DNA of 64,000 nt, taken from Pararge aegeria. Lineage: Eukaryota; Arthropoda; Insecta; Lepidoptera; Nymphalidae. The notes under the pieces were generated by a model. The model was not told the origin of the DNA, did no database searches, and saw only the letters and a list, made by a program, of their open reading frames with translations. Each line of letters begins with the position of its first letter. The first letter of the stretch is position 1. A program made the translations under genes and the position numbers. Below, one piece after another: positions 31,326 through 42,594 of the stretch. Where the stretch lies: positions 17,298,001 through 17,362,000 of the forward strand of contig NC_053184.1 of the NCBI RefSeq assembly GCF_905163445.1. Direction: 5' to 3'.

Positions 31326-31764
31326 CATTAATTAATATTTATTTTCATAATATATTATGGATTTCCGCAAAGTAACGCCTGCGTCTGTCCAATACGTACT
31401 CCCACATGCTGGTGAGGTGCGGATTGGTGGACTACATTATACAGAACCATCAACCATTAAGCCCTTGATGGTTTTCTCAGTGTATGCACATGGGGATTTT
31501 GTGCCAATGAGAAAAGTATCGGCACACCTTTAAGAGTATATCGAAGCTAAAGTAATACCTTAAATAAATATTCGTCAGATGAAAACTAATATCACGCCTG
31601 AACTCGCAGCTCATCCCCAATCTCACGACTTACTAAGGTTACCAGGTCACCGGGATTTTTAAGACTTTTCCTTCCTTCCTTCATACCTAGTACCTACTCT
31701 TGATCGGGATATTCTGATTCTGAAACTTAAAAAATTTAGATTTTCACATTTGGGCTATACCATA

Positions 31765-31880
31765 CTTCATCATCCTCATATCAACCCATTATCGGCCCAC
31801 TACAGGACTAGGGTCTCCTCCCACAGTGAGAAGGGGTTAAGGCCGTAGTCCACCATGCTGGCCCAGTGCGGACTAAAATG
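31765..31880 (-). repeat. SINE family 1 fragment
   Basis: 'catcatcctcatatcaaccc', 'gtctcctcccacagtgagaa', 'ggccgtagtccaccatgctg', 'gcccagtgcgga'. Confidence 0.8.
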
Positions 31881-32194
31881 CGAAAATTGTACTGATCGTT
31901 ATACAATTTACTACATATTTAACTTGCATCCTAGAAATAGTCATAGGATAGGTATTAATAAATCATAGGGTAGGTGCTAGACCGATAAAGGCGCAATTTT
32001 GCAAAAAGATCGCTGGCATCTAATAATACAAATATTTAAAGTAGCTCTGCTCAGTTTTCGATAAAGTGGTGATATCCTAGTAGTTAAGACTTCCACCTCC
32101 CTTTCGAAGGTATCTAGTTTGATGTCCTGTTCGATAATCGGAAAGTCAGAAAGATACATCTAGCATTCGGAGTTATGTACGTTTTAAACAATAA

Positions 32195-32480
32195 ATTATA
32201 TATACTATGACAATACACACATCGCCATCTAGCCCCAATTTAAGCGTAGCTTGTGTTATGGGTACTAAGATGACTGATGAATTTTTTTTTTTATATAGAA
32301 TAAGTATAATATAAAAATACTTATTCTATATAAAAAAAAATATAAATAAGTAGAATATAAATATAAACAGCCAGACACTGAAAAACATTCATGCTCATCA
32401 CACAAACATTTTCCAATAGTGGGAATCGAACCCACGGCCTTGGACTCAGAAAGCAAGGTCGCTCCAATCGGCCGTCCAAT
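32195..32480 (-). repeat. SINE family 2 with an A/T hairpin in its tail
   Basis: Inverted copy: 'catcgccatctagccccaat', 'gtgggaatcgaacccacggc', 'gctccaatcggccgtcc'. The A/T-rich part carries a long hairpin, 32283-32341 (stem about 25 bp, 'tatagaataagtat' against 'atacttattctata'). Confidence 0.88.
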
Positions 32481-32509
32481 TATGTTGTTTTAACGGTGAA
32501 ATAAAACAT

Positions 32510-32985
32510 CGCGTAGTGGGAAAACCTGCTTGCCCAAGAGTTCTTTATAATGTGCTCAAGGGCGTGGTGATTTCTACCGCACCTTGCCAGCGTGGTGAAC
32601 TACGGCATAAACCCTTCCTATTCTGAGAGGAGGACCGTGCCCTGTAGCTTGTATCATCATATCAACCCATTACCGGCCCACTACAGGCAGTGGCGTGCAC
32701 TCCATACATGCACAAAAGCACTGCATACCCTAACATTGATATATAACTCGAATAGGAGAACAATTTGTGCCGTTTTATACAATTTTCCTGGTGTATGCAT
32801 ACCCTGGTAAGAAACCCAATGCACGCCACTGAGTCTACAGGGCACGGGTCTCCGCCGAAATGAGAAAGAGCTTAGGTCATCACGCTGGCCCCGTGGATGA
32901 GAGTGGACGGTTATAGCCCGGTGGGTAGGACTTCAACTTCACTTTCGTGGGCCGAGTTCGACTCCCAGCACGCACTTGTCACTTT
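32510..32985. repeat. mosaic of SINE family 1 pieces with a nested MITE
   Basis: A plus-orientation body (32510-32650, 'cctgcttgcccaagagttct') abuts an inverted body (32653-32885) interrupted by the MITE at 32688-32831. A plus-orientation tRNA-like head follows (32905-32990, 'gttatagcccggtgggtagg', 'gagttcgactcccagcacgc'). At least three SINE insertions or rearrangements are implied. Confidence 0.75.
32688..32831. mobile_element. hAT-like MITE nested in SINE family 1
   Basis: Terminal inverted repeats 'cagtggcgtgcac' and 'tgcacgccactg'. The SINE sequence 'actacagg' lies on the left and 'tctacagg' 2 bp beyond the right end, a 7/8 target duplication. No transposase. Confidence 0.82.
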
Positions 32986-33544
32986 TCTTAATAGCTTGTA
33001 TGCTGGGTTGGTATTTGATAATGACGACGGTAATGGTCACTATCACATTAAACTAGCGGACTCTTTCAAATAAAAACTGTCCTGATAAATTCGAAACGCT
33101 ATACCTCCTCTACATGTCCCTTAGGTAATTTCCTTGGGATGAATATGTTTTTATAGGTCACATCGAATCCGTTGATGTCTATTTATTCAACAATGAACGA
33201 TTTTAACAATCAAACATTGATTTTATCGTTGATACTATTTGTTGTAATACGCAAATTAATAATTAATTGTACGTTATCTTGTTCTGGTTATGAAAGAAAG
33301 GAGTTTCTAACAAATTTTAACTTAAGCTATGAATAAAATACCTCATGATCTGTTTGTTAAAGCCTAACTCGATACGCATACGGTGATCGGATCCGAAAAT
33401 TATACAAAAAATCTTAACTCGGCTTAAGACTTGTGGTAGAGGCGTAGCGTAGCTTATTAACTACATAACGCAATGCATTTATTCGATTATTATGCTTTGT
33501 CTAATTTAGGATGATAATTTTGGCAAATTTCGGCCAGCAGTGTT

Positions 33545-33995
33545 AAGTTACGGTGATATGCTCGTGGTTAGGATTTTTCGTTCGAATCCCGGCACGCCTA
33601 AATTTTCAATGTTATGTGCGCTTTAAAAAAATAAATATCATTTGCTTTAACGATTAAGGAAAACATCACTAGGAAACCTGCATGCCTGAGAGTTCTACAT
33701 AATGTTCTCAAAGGTGTGTGGAGTCCACCAAACCGCACTGGGCCAGCGTGGTGGATTACGGCCTTAACCCCTTCTCCAGTGGCGTGCACTGGGTTTCTTC
33801 CAGGGTATGCATACAGCAGAAGAATTGCATAAAATGGCCAAAATCCTCCTCTTATACGACCTATATATCAATTTTAGGGTATGCAGTGCTTTTGTGCATG
33901 TATGAAGTGCACGCTACTGCCCTTCTCTATGTGGGAGGAGACCCGTGACCAATAGTGGGCCGGTAATGGGTTGATATGATGATGATGATAAAACC
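33545..33995 (+). repeat. SINE family 1 copy carrying a MITE
   Basis: Head 'gtgatatgctcgtggttagg' and 'cgttcgaatcccggcacg', body 'aaacctgcatgcctgagagt' and 'ggccagcgtggtggattacg', then the MITE, then 'tgtgggaggagacccgtgac' and the tail 'gggttgatatgatgatgatg'. A nearly full-length element. Confidence 0.85.
33777..33919. mobile_element. hAT-like MITE with exact 8-bp TSD
   Basis: Starts 'cagtggcgtgcactgggttt', ends 'gtgcacgctactg'. The 8-mer 'cccttctc' is present on both sides (33769-33776 and 33920-33927) and belongs to the SINE it entered. TIRs plus an 8-bp duplication are the pattern of the hAT superfamily. At 143 bp it is far too short to encode a transposase. Confidence 0.9.
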
Positions 33996-34094
33996 CTTAG
34001 ACTTAACTTTTGACGACCTAGTACCCCTCCATAGTAAACGTAACCTTTACAATACTTCGGTTTATTATACGTAGCATAAAGATGCTTGGTTTTC

Positions 34095-34245
34095 CTAATC
34101 CTAAGGTTGCCTGGAAGAGATCGCTACTAAGCGATAAGGCCACCCTTTGTATCCTACTTTTTAAGTTTATTTTTGTTGTGTCCATTGTTTTTTTTTTTAC
34201 TATTTGTGGTTTAGAAATAAAGTGTTTAAATAAATCAAAAAATAA
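34095..34245 (+). repeat. dispersed repeat family K
   Basis: 'aaggttgcctggaagagatc', 'gctactaagcgataaggcca', then a T-rich stretch and 'aataaagtgtttaaataaat'. Confidence 0.75.
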
Positions 34246-34489
34246 ATGCTACTCCCAGTCCCAATGTACTGTATGGTGGGTTCAATGGAAGGCGAGAAAT
34301 CGAACCTACGACCCAGTGACACAGCAGACGTCAACGCTCTTCGTCTCGGCCATTGTATGCAAACAGCGGTTTAATTGTTATCTTCCAATACACCCACGAT
34401 ACAGTTACGCCAATTTTCTAACCCCCGATGCAAAAACGACGGGGCGTTATAAGTTTTACGTCTCTATGTGTGGTTTTGTGTCTGTGTGA

Positions 34490-34700
34490 CTGTGGCATCT
34501 TATTTCCCGAATGGATGAACCGATTTTGCTTGTTGTTTTTTTGAAAAAATCAGTCCAAGATGGCCGCTGCTACAACATGGCGGTTTACATATTTGTGATG
34601 GCGGCTATTTTGACTTGAAATTTGTCATAGTGTATCGTATTGACTAGTCCAATACGATGCAAATTGATAAATTTCAAGTTAAGCATGGCCGACATCACAA
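34490..34700 (+). repeat. Helitron-like scrap with 'ATGGCGGC' motifs and inverted arms
   Basis: 'gaatggatgaaccgattttg' is typical of non-autonomous elements common in Lepidoptera. Three YY1/Pho-like motifs follow ('aagatggccgc', 'acatggcggtt', 'gatggcggct'). 'gacttgaaatttgtca' and 'gtatcgtattg' near 34612-34654 are matched inversely by 'ccaatacgatgc' and 'ataaatttcaagt' to 34679. Confidence 0.5.
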
Positions 34701-34859
34701 AATGGTGAATTTCCTTTTTTTTTTCACAACTCCCTCAATATGGGTATCAAATTCAAAATACTTGACTTGTTGAATATTGTAAACAGTATTGAAAGTTAAA
34801 AAAAATATATATTTATATGTATTTTATGTTATTGATTGTACCAATTAACTATGACTATC

Positions 34860-34995
34860 ATCAAATTGACGTATTTTATATTCCATTGAGTGCAATCGGT
34901 GGTGGTAAGCTAAATCGCAAGGCGGCACGTCTATATCGGCAGGGTGGTAACTAGCCACGGCCGAAGCCTCCCACCAGCTACTACTCTCATAGTTA
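34860..34995 (-). repeat. dispersed repeat family G
   Basis: Inverted copy: 'gcaaggcggcacgtctatat', 'ggcagggtggtaactagcca', 'cggccgaagcctcccaccag'. Confidence 0.65.
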
Positions 34996-35482
34996 AACAT
35001 ATTTTTCTGCATCGACACGTACGAAACGCGTTGTATCCTCTTTTCTAATACGTAAAAGTCTACAGTGCCCATCCAGCTTCAGTCTCCCCATAACCTATAA
35101 TCTGGTACTTTCAAATCAAGAGTCAATTGGCATCTTCTAGGCAAACCCCATTTAGGCACTAAATACATCGCTCAATTGCATTGCAGTCAAGCCCTGATCT
35201 ATATATATAAAAAAAAAGTTACGCTACTCGATATCTAATATCTAATAGTACACGCGTGATAAACCGCAAGGAGAGCTCTTTAATAGAAAAATTAAGTCCG
35301 TAAAGAGCAAAGTAAACAGCAAATAATGAAACGAGAGCGTTCGGAAGGGAAGCAATCAATTTACAGCGCGCCACGGCTTCAGTAATTGATGTGCGGCGCG
35401 AGCCGACTTGACGGGCCGCTATGGTCCGTTCGAACACTCGCTAATCTGCCAGGCAAGTTGAACTGTACTGGCTTGCCATATT

Positions 35483-35697
35483 CCTACAACGATACACACA
35501 TCACCATCTAGCCCCAAAGTAAGCGTAGCTTGTGTTATGGATACTAAGATACAGATGAATATTTTAATTAATAATATACATATAAACAACCAGACACTAT
35601 AAAACATTCATATTCATCAAAATTTTTCCAGTTGTGGGAATCGAACCCTCGGCCTTGGACTCAGAAAGCAGGTTCGCCCAGACGGAGGACGCGCCAG
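35483..35697 (-). repeat. SINE family 2
   Basis: Inverted: 'catcaccatctagccccaaa', 'gtagcttgtgttatggatac', 'gttgtgggaatcgaaccctc'. The head is degraded at its end ('gttcgcccagacggagg'). Confidence 0.82.
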
Positions 35698-35797
35698 AGA
35701 GGAGTCGCCACAGTGAAACATCATCATCATCACCTCAACTGATTCCAAAATACAAACAAGGCTCCTGGGCCGCTTGCTTCCAGCGGCTTCCAGCGAA

Positions 35798-35929
35798 CAG
35801 TGGCGTGCACAGGGTTTTGACCAGGGTATGCATAAAGCAGGTACATGGCATAAAATGGAAATTTTCACCTCCAATATGACTTATACAAAATAATTTGGTT
35901 TTTGAGCATGTATGAAATGCACGCCACTG
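35798..35929. mobile_element. hAT-like MITE with exact 8-bp TSD
   Basis: TIRs 'cagtggcgtgcac' and 'tgcacgccactg'; target duplication 'ccagcgaa' at 35790-35797 and 35930-35937. 132 bp. Confidence 0.92.
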
Positions 35930-36434
35930 CCAGCGAATCGCTTGAAATCATCTGTTCACCTCGTGAAACACAGAGAACCACCTAGATAACTCTAGGGTTA
36001 GACAGTTCTATAGACAGCTTAATTTTTGTTTTTGTCCAAGCCCTAGGGAAATAGAATCGAGTTGGTGGTTAATTTTTATGAATTGTTGTTATCTCAAGTT
36101 ATTTAATATTTATACTATGGCGATGGCGATGTGTGTATTGTCGCAGTATATTTATTTCTATTTATTAAATGTGCTTTACTGTAAAAAAGTGATAAGTAAA
36201 CTTAAAATGTGTTAAAATATAATATTAAATAATAATAACTTTATATTTATTATTATAAAATTTGTGTCTTTATATTTATTATTATAACACATTTTATAAT
36301 AATAAATATAAATACACAAATTTTGTAAACATTAAAGAAAGCTGACTTGAAAGTCAAATGAACGCAGCACCGACTTAAAATGGGACAGTGGTCAGCTGAT
36401 AGATGTTTTGTCACATTGATGTCAACCCCAAGAA

Positions 36435-36446
36435 TGCGCATGCGCA
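36435..36446. promoter_or_regulatory. candidate NRF1/Ewg site
   Basis: TGCGCATGCGCA, the perfect 12-bp palindromic consensus of the NRF1 family (Ewg in insects), in an otherwise AT-rich region. Binding is an inference from the motif only. Confidence 0.4.
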
Positions 36447-36579
36447 TTGCTACAGATCTGCGCTCATAAAGAGTGATGGTGAAACTTTCCAATTAAGAGT
36501 GCAATAGTTTTTTTCAGATACAATATTGAGGGGTTTCAGTGTTATATGTACTTAAATATATTAAAATAATATTCATCAA

Positions 36580-36865
36580 GCGGTTATAGCCTAGTGGTTA
36601 CGGCTTTAGCTTCTCTTTCAGGGGGACTGAGTTCGATCCAAGACCTACTAAAGTTCGGAGTTATGGGCGTTTCAAAATGTCAAAAGGTGAAGTAAGACAT
36701 AGTAAGGAGGAGGAGTCCTTCTCTATAATCATCTCAAAGGCGTGTGATATCTACGATTGTGCAGTTGGATAGCGTTGTACATTGCGAACTAAACCTTTTT
36801 AAGTCTGACAGGATGCCCGTGCTTTGTAGAGGCTCTTCCTGACCAGATAAAATAACGAAATTCCT
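36580..36865 (+). repeat. SINE family 1, diverged
   Basis: Head 'cggttatagcctagtggtta' and 'ctgagttcgatccaagacc', body 'ctctataatcatctcaaagg' and 'gggatgcccg'-like tail. Poorly preserved. Confidence 0.7.
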
Positions 36866-37797
36866 AAATTAATCTTGGCCATTCGAATCCTGGACCTACC
36901 ACTTAAGATACCACGGCATTTACTGCTGCGCCAAGGAGGTCGACCTGTTCTGAGGTTTATCTGTTCTCTTTGACCTAGAACATTTTACCGACTTAACCTT
37001 AGCATGTCGCCTGGGGGTCGATATAGACTTCGAACTTTGTGTTTCTACTATCTACACCATAACCCACATAAAATAAACATAACGATATAACGTTCCGTTC
37101 AAACCCTTTCGTTACAGAACTTCGAATATTACCTTGAGTGTAACCGGCGTCTCATAGTTACAAAATCGATAGAGTCTTATTTCTTATCGTTGATATTTTG
37201 ACACATATTCGAGGGTGTTGCGCAAACATTTCGCGATGGCTAATCTTATCTTGAGAAATATTGAGTTTGTATCTATCATGTTTACTTACGTTTCACATTT
37301 TATTCACTTCAGATAATACAGATGTATTTCGTCACATGGATTTACAGCCACTTGCACCAATATTTAGGTCACTGTTGATAATAATGACAAATAATTGTAT
37401 GAGCTCAGCATTTCAATGTCGTTATATTTCGCTTATGCCGCGAATCTTTTAGTGCCTGCAACACTATAAAATTTCGCAGCACCCAGGAATAGAACCGAAG
37501 ACCTTGTGATCCGCAATTGACATACTAACCTTCTTATAACACTACGAGGCTTTTCCTAGCCTTTTCTTACTAAGCACATATAAATAGAGAGGTTTTAGTA
37601 ACAGTCGATATCAACAATAAATAAGTAACCCAAACAAAACATCTCAGTAGTGAAAGTAGAACATGTATCATGTATCGAAAAATGTAGCGTCATGCGTGAC
37701 TTGACTCGAAGCGTGTACTGGAATTAAGTAAGTAAGCCATAAAATCCGTTATCTGATGGAAGGTTTACTGCGAATAAGCACTGGTTATACACACAGT

Positions 37798-37870
37798 ACG
37801 TGATAGCCTAGTGGTTAAACACCTCGCCTTCCTTACGGGGAAACCGAGTTCGATCTCCAGCATAACTTAA
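37798..37870 (+). repeat. tRNA-like SINE head
   Basis: 'gtgatagcctagtggttaaa' and 'cgagttcgatctccagcat' give A- and B-box-like parts. There is no body, because the inverted SINE family 2 copy begins at about 37905. Rejected as a true tRNA gene since no cloverleaf with matching acceptor stem is visible. Confidence 0.6.
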
Positions 37871-37904
37871 ATAACAGCAAAACAGCATTTTCAATATAAT
37901 GATA

Positions 37905-38152
37905 ATAAATAAATAAACTACGACAATACTCACATCGCCATCTAGCCCCAAAGTAAACGTAGCTTGTATTATGGGTACTAAGATAGCTGATGGATATTTT
38001 AATGAATATAATACACAGAAATACTTATAATATACAGATAAAACCGGACACTGAAAAACATTCATGTTCATCACACAAACATTTTCCAGTTGTGGGAATC
38101 GAACCCACGGCCTGTGGCTCAGAAAGCAGGGTAGCTGCCCACTGCGCCAACC
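37905..38152 (-). repeat. SINE family 2
   Basis: Inverted copy: 'catcgccatctagccccaaa', 'cattcatgttcatcacacaa', 'gttgtgggaatcgaacccac', 'gctgcccactgcgccaa'. Confidence 0.9.
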
Positions 38153-39640
38153 TTAAAAGAGCTGCCAAAAGTTACTTAGATAAGTTAATTAGTTTTACTT
38201 TGTATGATAATCAACTTATACCGACCACAGATTATAAACAATTTTGACCAGTCTGAACACAGATACCAAATGTACATACAAAGGCAGATTTGCTAACATT
38301 TGTACGTGTCAAATATAGTATGGTAGTATGTGTTAAGTTTAATTGATACTAGCATTTTGAACTTCTCTGGAGAAATTATAAGTATGAGAAATTTCATACC
38401 CTTTCGTTTGTCAAAAGTTATGTTTATATTTGGAGATATATGTTACATTTTATGTATAAATTTAAATTTAATTTAAATTACATATATCGTTCGCTATGTA
38501 CCATGTAGCGATAAAGCCTTCAAATTGCACCTGCTAAAAAAGTTTTTTCATTTATTCATACGTAATGTAAAGAGGTCACTAGAAATTTGATATACCAACA
38601 AACATTTCCAACATGTCTCTTTGCGTTCAGTGCTGGCGAAAAGGCTGACAAATTGTGACAGAAAACATGCATGCAGTTTGCTAGTTAATTAGGCCATTCT
38701 TTTAGAACTCGCGCACCTACTTACGAGTACAAACTTTCCGACAGAGTGACTTTTTGAGGAGAACTTAATTAGATGGCAGTGAGCCAAAATGTGTCCTAGT
38801 TTTGGTACGAGATGTTTTTTTAAATTGTGTACGGCTTAAATGTTCATTTAGTTTATTTTTTCTCAATAAAAAACATTTTAAAGAACCTTTATTGACGACC
38901 TCCCTGGCGTAGCGGTGGACTTCTGGTCTGGGAGGCTTCGGCCGTGGCTAGTTGCCACCCCACCGACAAAGTCGTTGCGCTAAGCGATTTAGCGTTCCGT
39001 TACGATTTCGCGTAGAAACCAATTAGTTTTATGGGTTTAATTAAAGTGCCATTTTTGAATTTAAAAGGACAGAGAATATAACAAAGGCATATCCTTTTTA
39101 TCGCAAGGAAATATAATAATTAAACAATAAATAATAAAAAGTACAGAATCATCATTACTTAAATTATTCTTAATTCAAACAAATGTAACAGCGTGTGTAC
39201 ACTTATCGAATTATAAAGAACACTTGTACAACAGGTTCCAACGGAAACATTAAAGATGAGATAACAAATAAATTGCCTAATTATATTGACAGTAACATTT
39301 GCTGGTACCCTGGTAACGGAGCCAAGGTCTGCGTCGAACATTTTGATAGGAAGCTGTGCCAATTAAGTGGCTAAATGTATAAAGGAGGCTAAACGCAAAA
39401 CAGCCGGCCTACCGACAGTCTGGGACTTGGATTTGACGCCTGAAATACATAAAATTTCACTTTGTGGAAAGGCATACTCAGAGACTGTATCAGGGAATGT
39501 ATGTCTTTTTCACATTCAATTTAGCAATTCATTATTTTCCAGATCTACTGACGGAAAATTACAATATTTGTTTTAACATGGATATTTTTTTATTCAAATA
39601 GTCCGTGATTTTATTTTACAATTTACTTTACATCGCGCTG
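38153..39640. other. no gene seen; family G copy at 38890-39020
   Basis: A family G copy ('gtctgggaggcttcggccgt', 'gcgctaagcgatttagcgtt') lies at 38890-39020. The open stretch at 39367-39576 (plus) has no recognisable similarity. The rest is AT-rich. Confidence 0.5.
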
Positions 39641-39644
39641 CAAC

Positions 39645-39790
39645 TGTTTTTGAATGAATGAATATACTTTTATTGCACACCACAGAAAGTACATTAAAAA
39701 AAAAGTACAACAAAACAAGATAGGCGGCCTTATCGCTTGATAGTGATTTCTTCCAGGCTAACTAATCGCGAAGAAAACAAATACAGAAAA
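39645..39790 (-). repeat. dispersed repeat family K
   Basis: 'tgaatgaatgaatatacttt', 'cacaccacagaaagtac', 'taggcggccttatcgcttga', 'tttcttccaggctaact'. The (TGAA)n end lies to the left, as in other inverted copies. Confidence 0.78.
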
Positions 39791-40309
39791 TAGGTACATA
39801 CCGTACAAAATATTTCATTATTTAAATAAATATATATAAAACAATACTTGTAACTAAATATAAATATAATATATAAAAATGATATTTACATAAAAATAAG
39901 TAAATATCAATTTTGTTTTTTCGAAATAAAAATTATCCTTTGTCTGTCCCCAAGCAAAATTTCGGCATGATCGTTCTTCTGTTCAGAAGTAGGTATAAGT
40001 ATAATATATGAGTATCAACTGGAGAAATAAAACGAATGGGCCTTATTTAAACAATTACTCATTTTAGGGGCTAATTGCGTTACCGAAAAGTTTATACAAT
40101 TCTAACGAAAATGCAAATATTTTTATACTAACAGGACATATATTATATAATAGTCAAAAACCTAACCACGCAAGTCCAATTCTCACTTGACTTGTTTATA
40201 ACCTCTAAATTAATTTTTATTATCAATATTCCAGTGTTGTAACACTTTGACCCCTCGCAAAGAAACTATACGTCTTGGGGCATAACTGCTTATATTACCG
40301 CAGTACTCT

Positions 40310-40400
40310 CGATACAAAATCGGCTATCAATATCGATTCCATGTTTATCGATTATTCAATCGAGCCGCTCCATCGGCGGTATCGATAAAAATGCATACCT
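40310..40400. promoter_or_regulatory. cluster of ATCGAT/TATCGATA motifs
   Basis: Three ATCGAT cores within about 55 bp: 'aatatcgattcc', 'tttatcgattat' and 'ggtatcgataaa'. The last contains the full TATCGATA DRE motif (40380-40387) bound by DREF at fly promoters. This is a candidate promoter element only; no transcript start can be shown from sequence. Confidence 0.35.
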
Positions 40401-41084
40401 TTGTTCAACATCGGGTACTCAGTTACAGTTACTCGCGATACAGGAGATACGATATTATTGCTAAAAGCCATGGAGCAACACTCATACGAGAAGACATGGC
40501 GTAACTACAGAACACTATAGTAATATCGTGTCTTGTATAATGTTTTATGTGATCGTTCATTAATATTCCTAATTCCTAGCCTTAAATTTTTTTAATTAGA
40601 TATAAAAAAATTGCAGACTAGGAAAAATGCAAGGTGATTTTTTGTAATCTTACAAAAGCGAGACAGATAAAAGAAAATGATACAAATTTATTATTATATT
40701 CAGGAAATAAGTAAACACCCTATCGCTAGGGCGAGCGATTGAGTTTTTTGTATTAGATCTTCGGTTAAATACTAAATGGTGAAGCTAGTCGTGAGGTCCA
40801 AAACACCATGAACTATCTAGAACTTAATTTTGTATGGCCTATTGGTCTAATAGTAGCACATTCTGCGGATAGCTTATCCCCTTTTTTGAGGGGGAGACTG
40901 CTTTTTGATACCAGCCCATACCTGGAGAGTAGGTACAAGGCTACAATTCTGCAAACAATAATAACGGAGCTTGTACGAATGCTCCCGATTCGATGGTAAT
41001 AAAAACATATGAATATAGCCTTCTTTATTTATTAGGTTTACATTTTCAGCTTACTTATTAGTATGAACTAAAAGGTATATTGTT

Positions 41085-41225
41085 ACAATTAAGCTTAATT
41101 TTTAATACTCCGCGAAAAGCAGGTTTCAATCTTTATACTCCACACCAAACAGATCTTCGGGAATGTACCCTTTACGCACGTTTCGCTCAGAAACCGGGGC
41201 ATCTTCAGGAGATGTTGACTTTATA
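41085..41225 (+). repeat. dispersed repeat family R
   Basis: 'tactccgcgaaaagcaggtt', 'ctccacaccaaacagatctt', 'cgcacgtttcgctcagaaac', 'catcttcaggagatgttgac'. Confidence 0.72.
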
Positions 41226-41256
41226 TCATCGATTTATCACTCGATTTTATGTCATC

Positions 41257-41292
41257 TTCATACCCTGTGCATACCCTCTATGCACGCCACTG
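41257..41292. repeat. hAT-like MITE end fragment
   Basis: 'cataccctgtgcataccctc' then 'tatgcacgccactg', a right terminus without its left part. Confidence 0.65.
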
Positions 41293-41454
41293 CCAATCGG
41301 CCGTCAAAGAGGTTGGAAGAGGTTGCATCAGCAATAAGACCGCCTTTACCAATATCTTTTATCTATCTATATATCTATTATAATATATAGCATTAATGGA
41401 ATGTTACGTCAGCGGTACTGGCTCGGAGTCGTCTGGGTGCGAGGTTCGCGTTCT

Positions 41455-41670
41455 TAATTTATAAATTACACCATACGGATTCTCCTGCTATCAGTGGCGT
41501 GCACAGGGCTTTTGACCAGGGTATGCATAAAGAAGGAAAATGGAAAAATCCTTCGCCTTTATGAGTAATACAAATTTTTGAGGGTATGCAGTGCTTTTGT
41601 GCATTTATGAAGCGCACGCCACTGCCTGCTATGTATCATGGATTTACGCAAAGTAACGCCTGCTTCTATG
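41455..41670. repeat. family R copy interrupted by a MITE
   Basis: 'aaattacaccatacggattc' and 'tcctgctat' on the left, 'tatcatggatttacgcaaag' and 'taacgcctgcttctatgcaa' on the right. The two are joined in other copies of the family apart from the small part displaced by the insertion. Confidence 0.65.
41492..41624. mobile_element. hAT-like MITE with exact 8-bp TSD
   Basis: TIRs 'cagtggcgtgcac' and 'cgcacgccactg'; target duplication 'cctgctat' at 41484-41491 and 41625-41632. 133 bp, inserted in a family R repeat. Confidence 0.92.
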
Positions 41671-42594
41671 CAATATGAACTTAGAGGTATAATAACTTGA
41701 AGATATGCTATCGAAAGGCACTATTTGGTCAGGTAAAACTGATGATGAAGACTACGGATAGTGATCGGTACTACTCAATAACAAGTATTACACTGGTTGC
41801 GCTTCGATAATTGTACATAGTAGTAAGTTAGCCATTTATGCTCGTTACAATAAAGGTCATTTGTACATTATACTTAACACCGACTTAAAAATGTTGTAGA
41901 AAATATTCATTTCTTGCTTTTTAGTTGTACAATAAAGTCGGTTTTTGTTTGTCTTTTCCTTTTTTGTTTTTTTTTTTTAATAAGTCACTTTTAATTAGGA
42001 AAAGTTATATCCAGCAATTGGTATTTAGGTTTCCGGTGAGCAGTAAAGAAGTATCTACAGGCTATATGTTACTCAACTTCCGGACGGGTACGAAATAAAA
42101 AAAAATTGCTAGCTTTTTATTTGGTAATTTTGCAATATGAACTTAGAGGTATAATAACTTGAAGATATGCTATCGAAAGGCACTATTTGGTCAGGTAAAA
42201 CTGATGATGAAGACTACGGATAGTGATCGGTACTACTCAATAACAAGTATTACACTGGTTGCGCTTCGATAATTGTACATAGTAGTAAGTTAGCCATTTA
42301 TGCTCGTTACAATAAAGGTCATTTGTACATTATACTTAACACCGACTTAAAAATGTTGTAGAAAATATTCATTTCTTGCTTTTTAGTTGTACAATAAAGT
42401 CGGTTTTTGTTTGTCTTTTCCTTTTTTGTTTTTTTTTTTTAATAAGTCACTTTTAATTAGGAAAAGTTATATCCAGCAATTGGTATTTAGGTTTCCGGTG
42501 AGCAGTAAAGAAGTATCTACAGGCTATATGTTACTCAACTTCCGGACGGGTACGAAATAAAAAAAAATTGCTAGCTTTTTATTTGGTAATTTTG
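41669..42594. repeat. 462-bp tandem duplication
   Basis: Unit 1 (41669-42130) is followed head-to-tail by unit 2 (42131-42592), and no difference was found on reading. Each unit holds 'accgacttaaaaatgttgta' and a matching inverted 'acaataaagtcggtttttg', plus a T-run. No coding frame spans it. Confidence 0.92.

Noticed and set aside
34082..34489. 135-codon plus-strand open frame
   Set aside because: It starts in a family K repeat and crosses an inverted tRNA-like scrap; no protein family resemblance.
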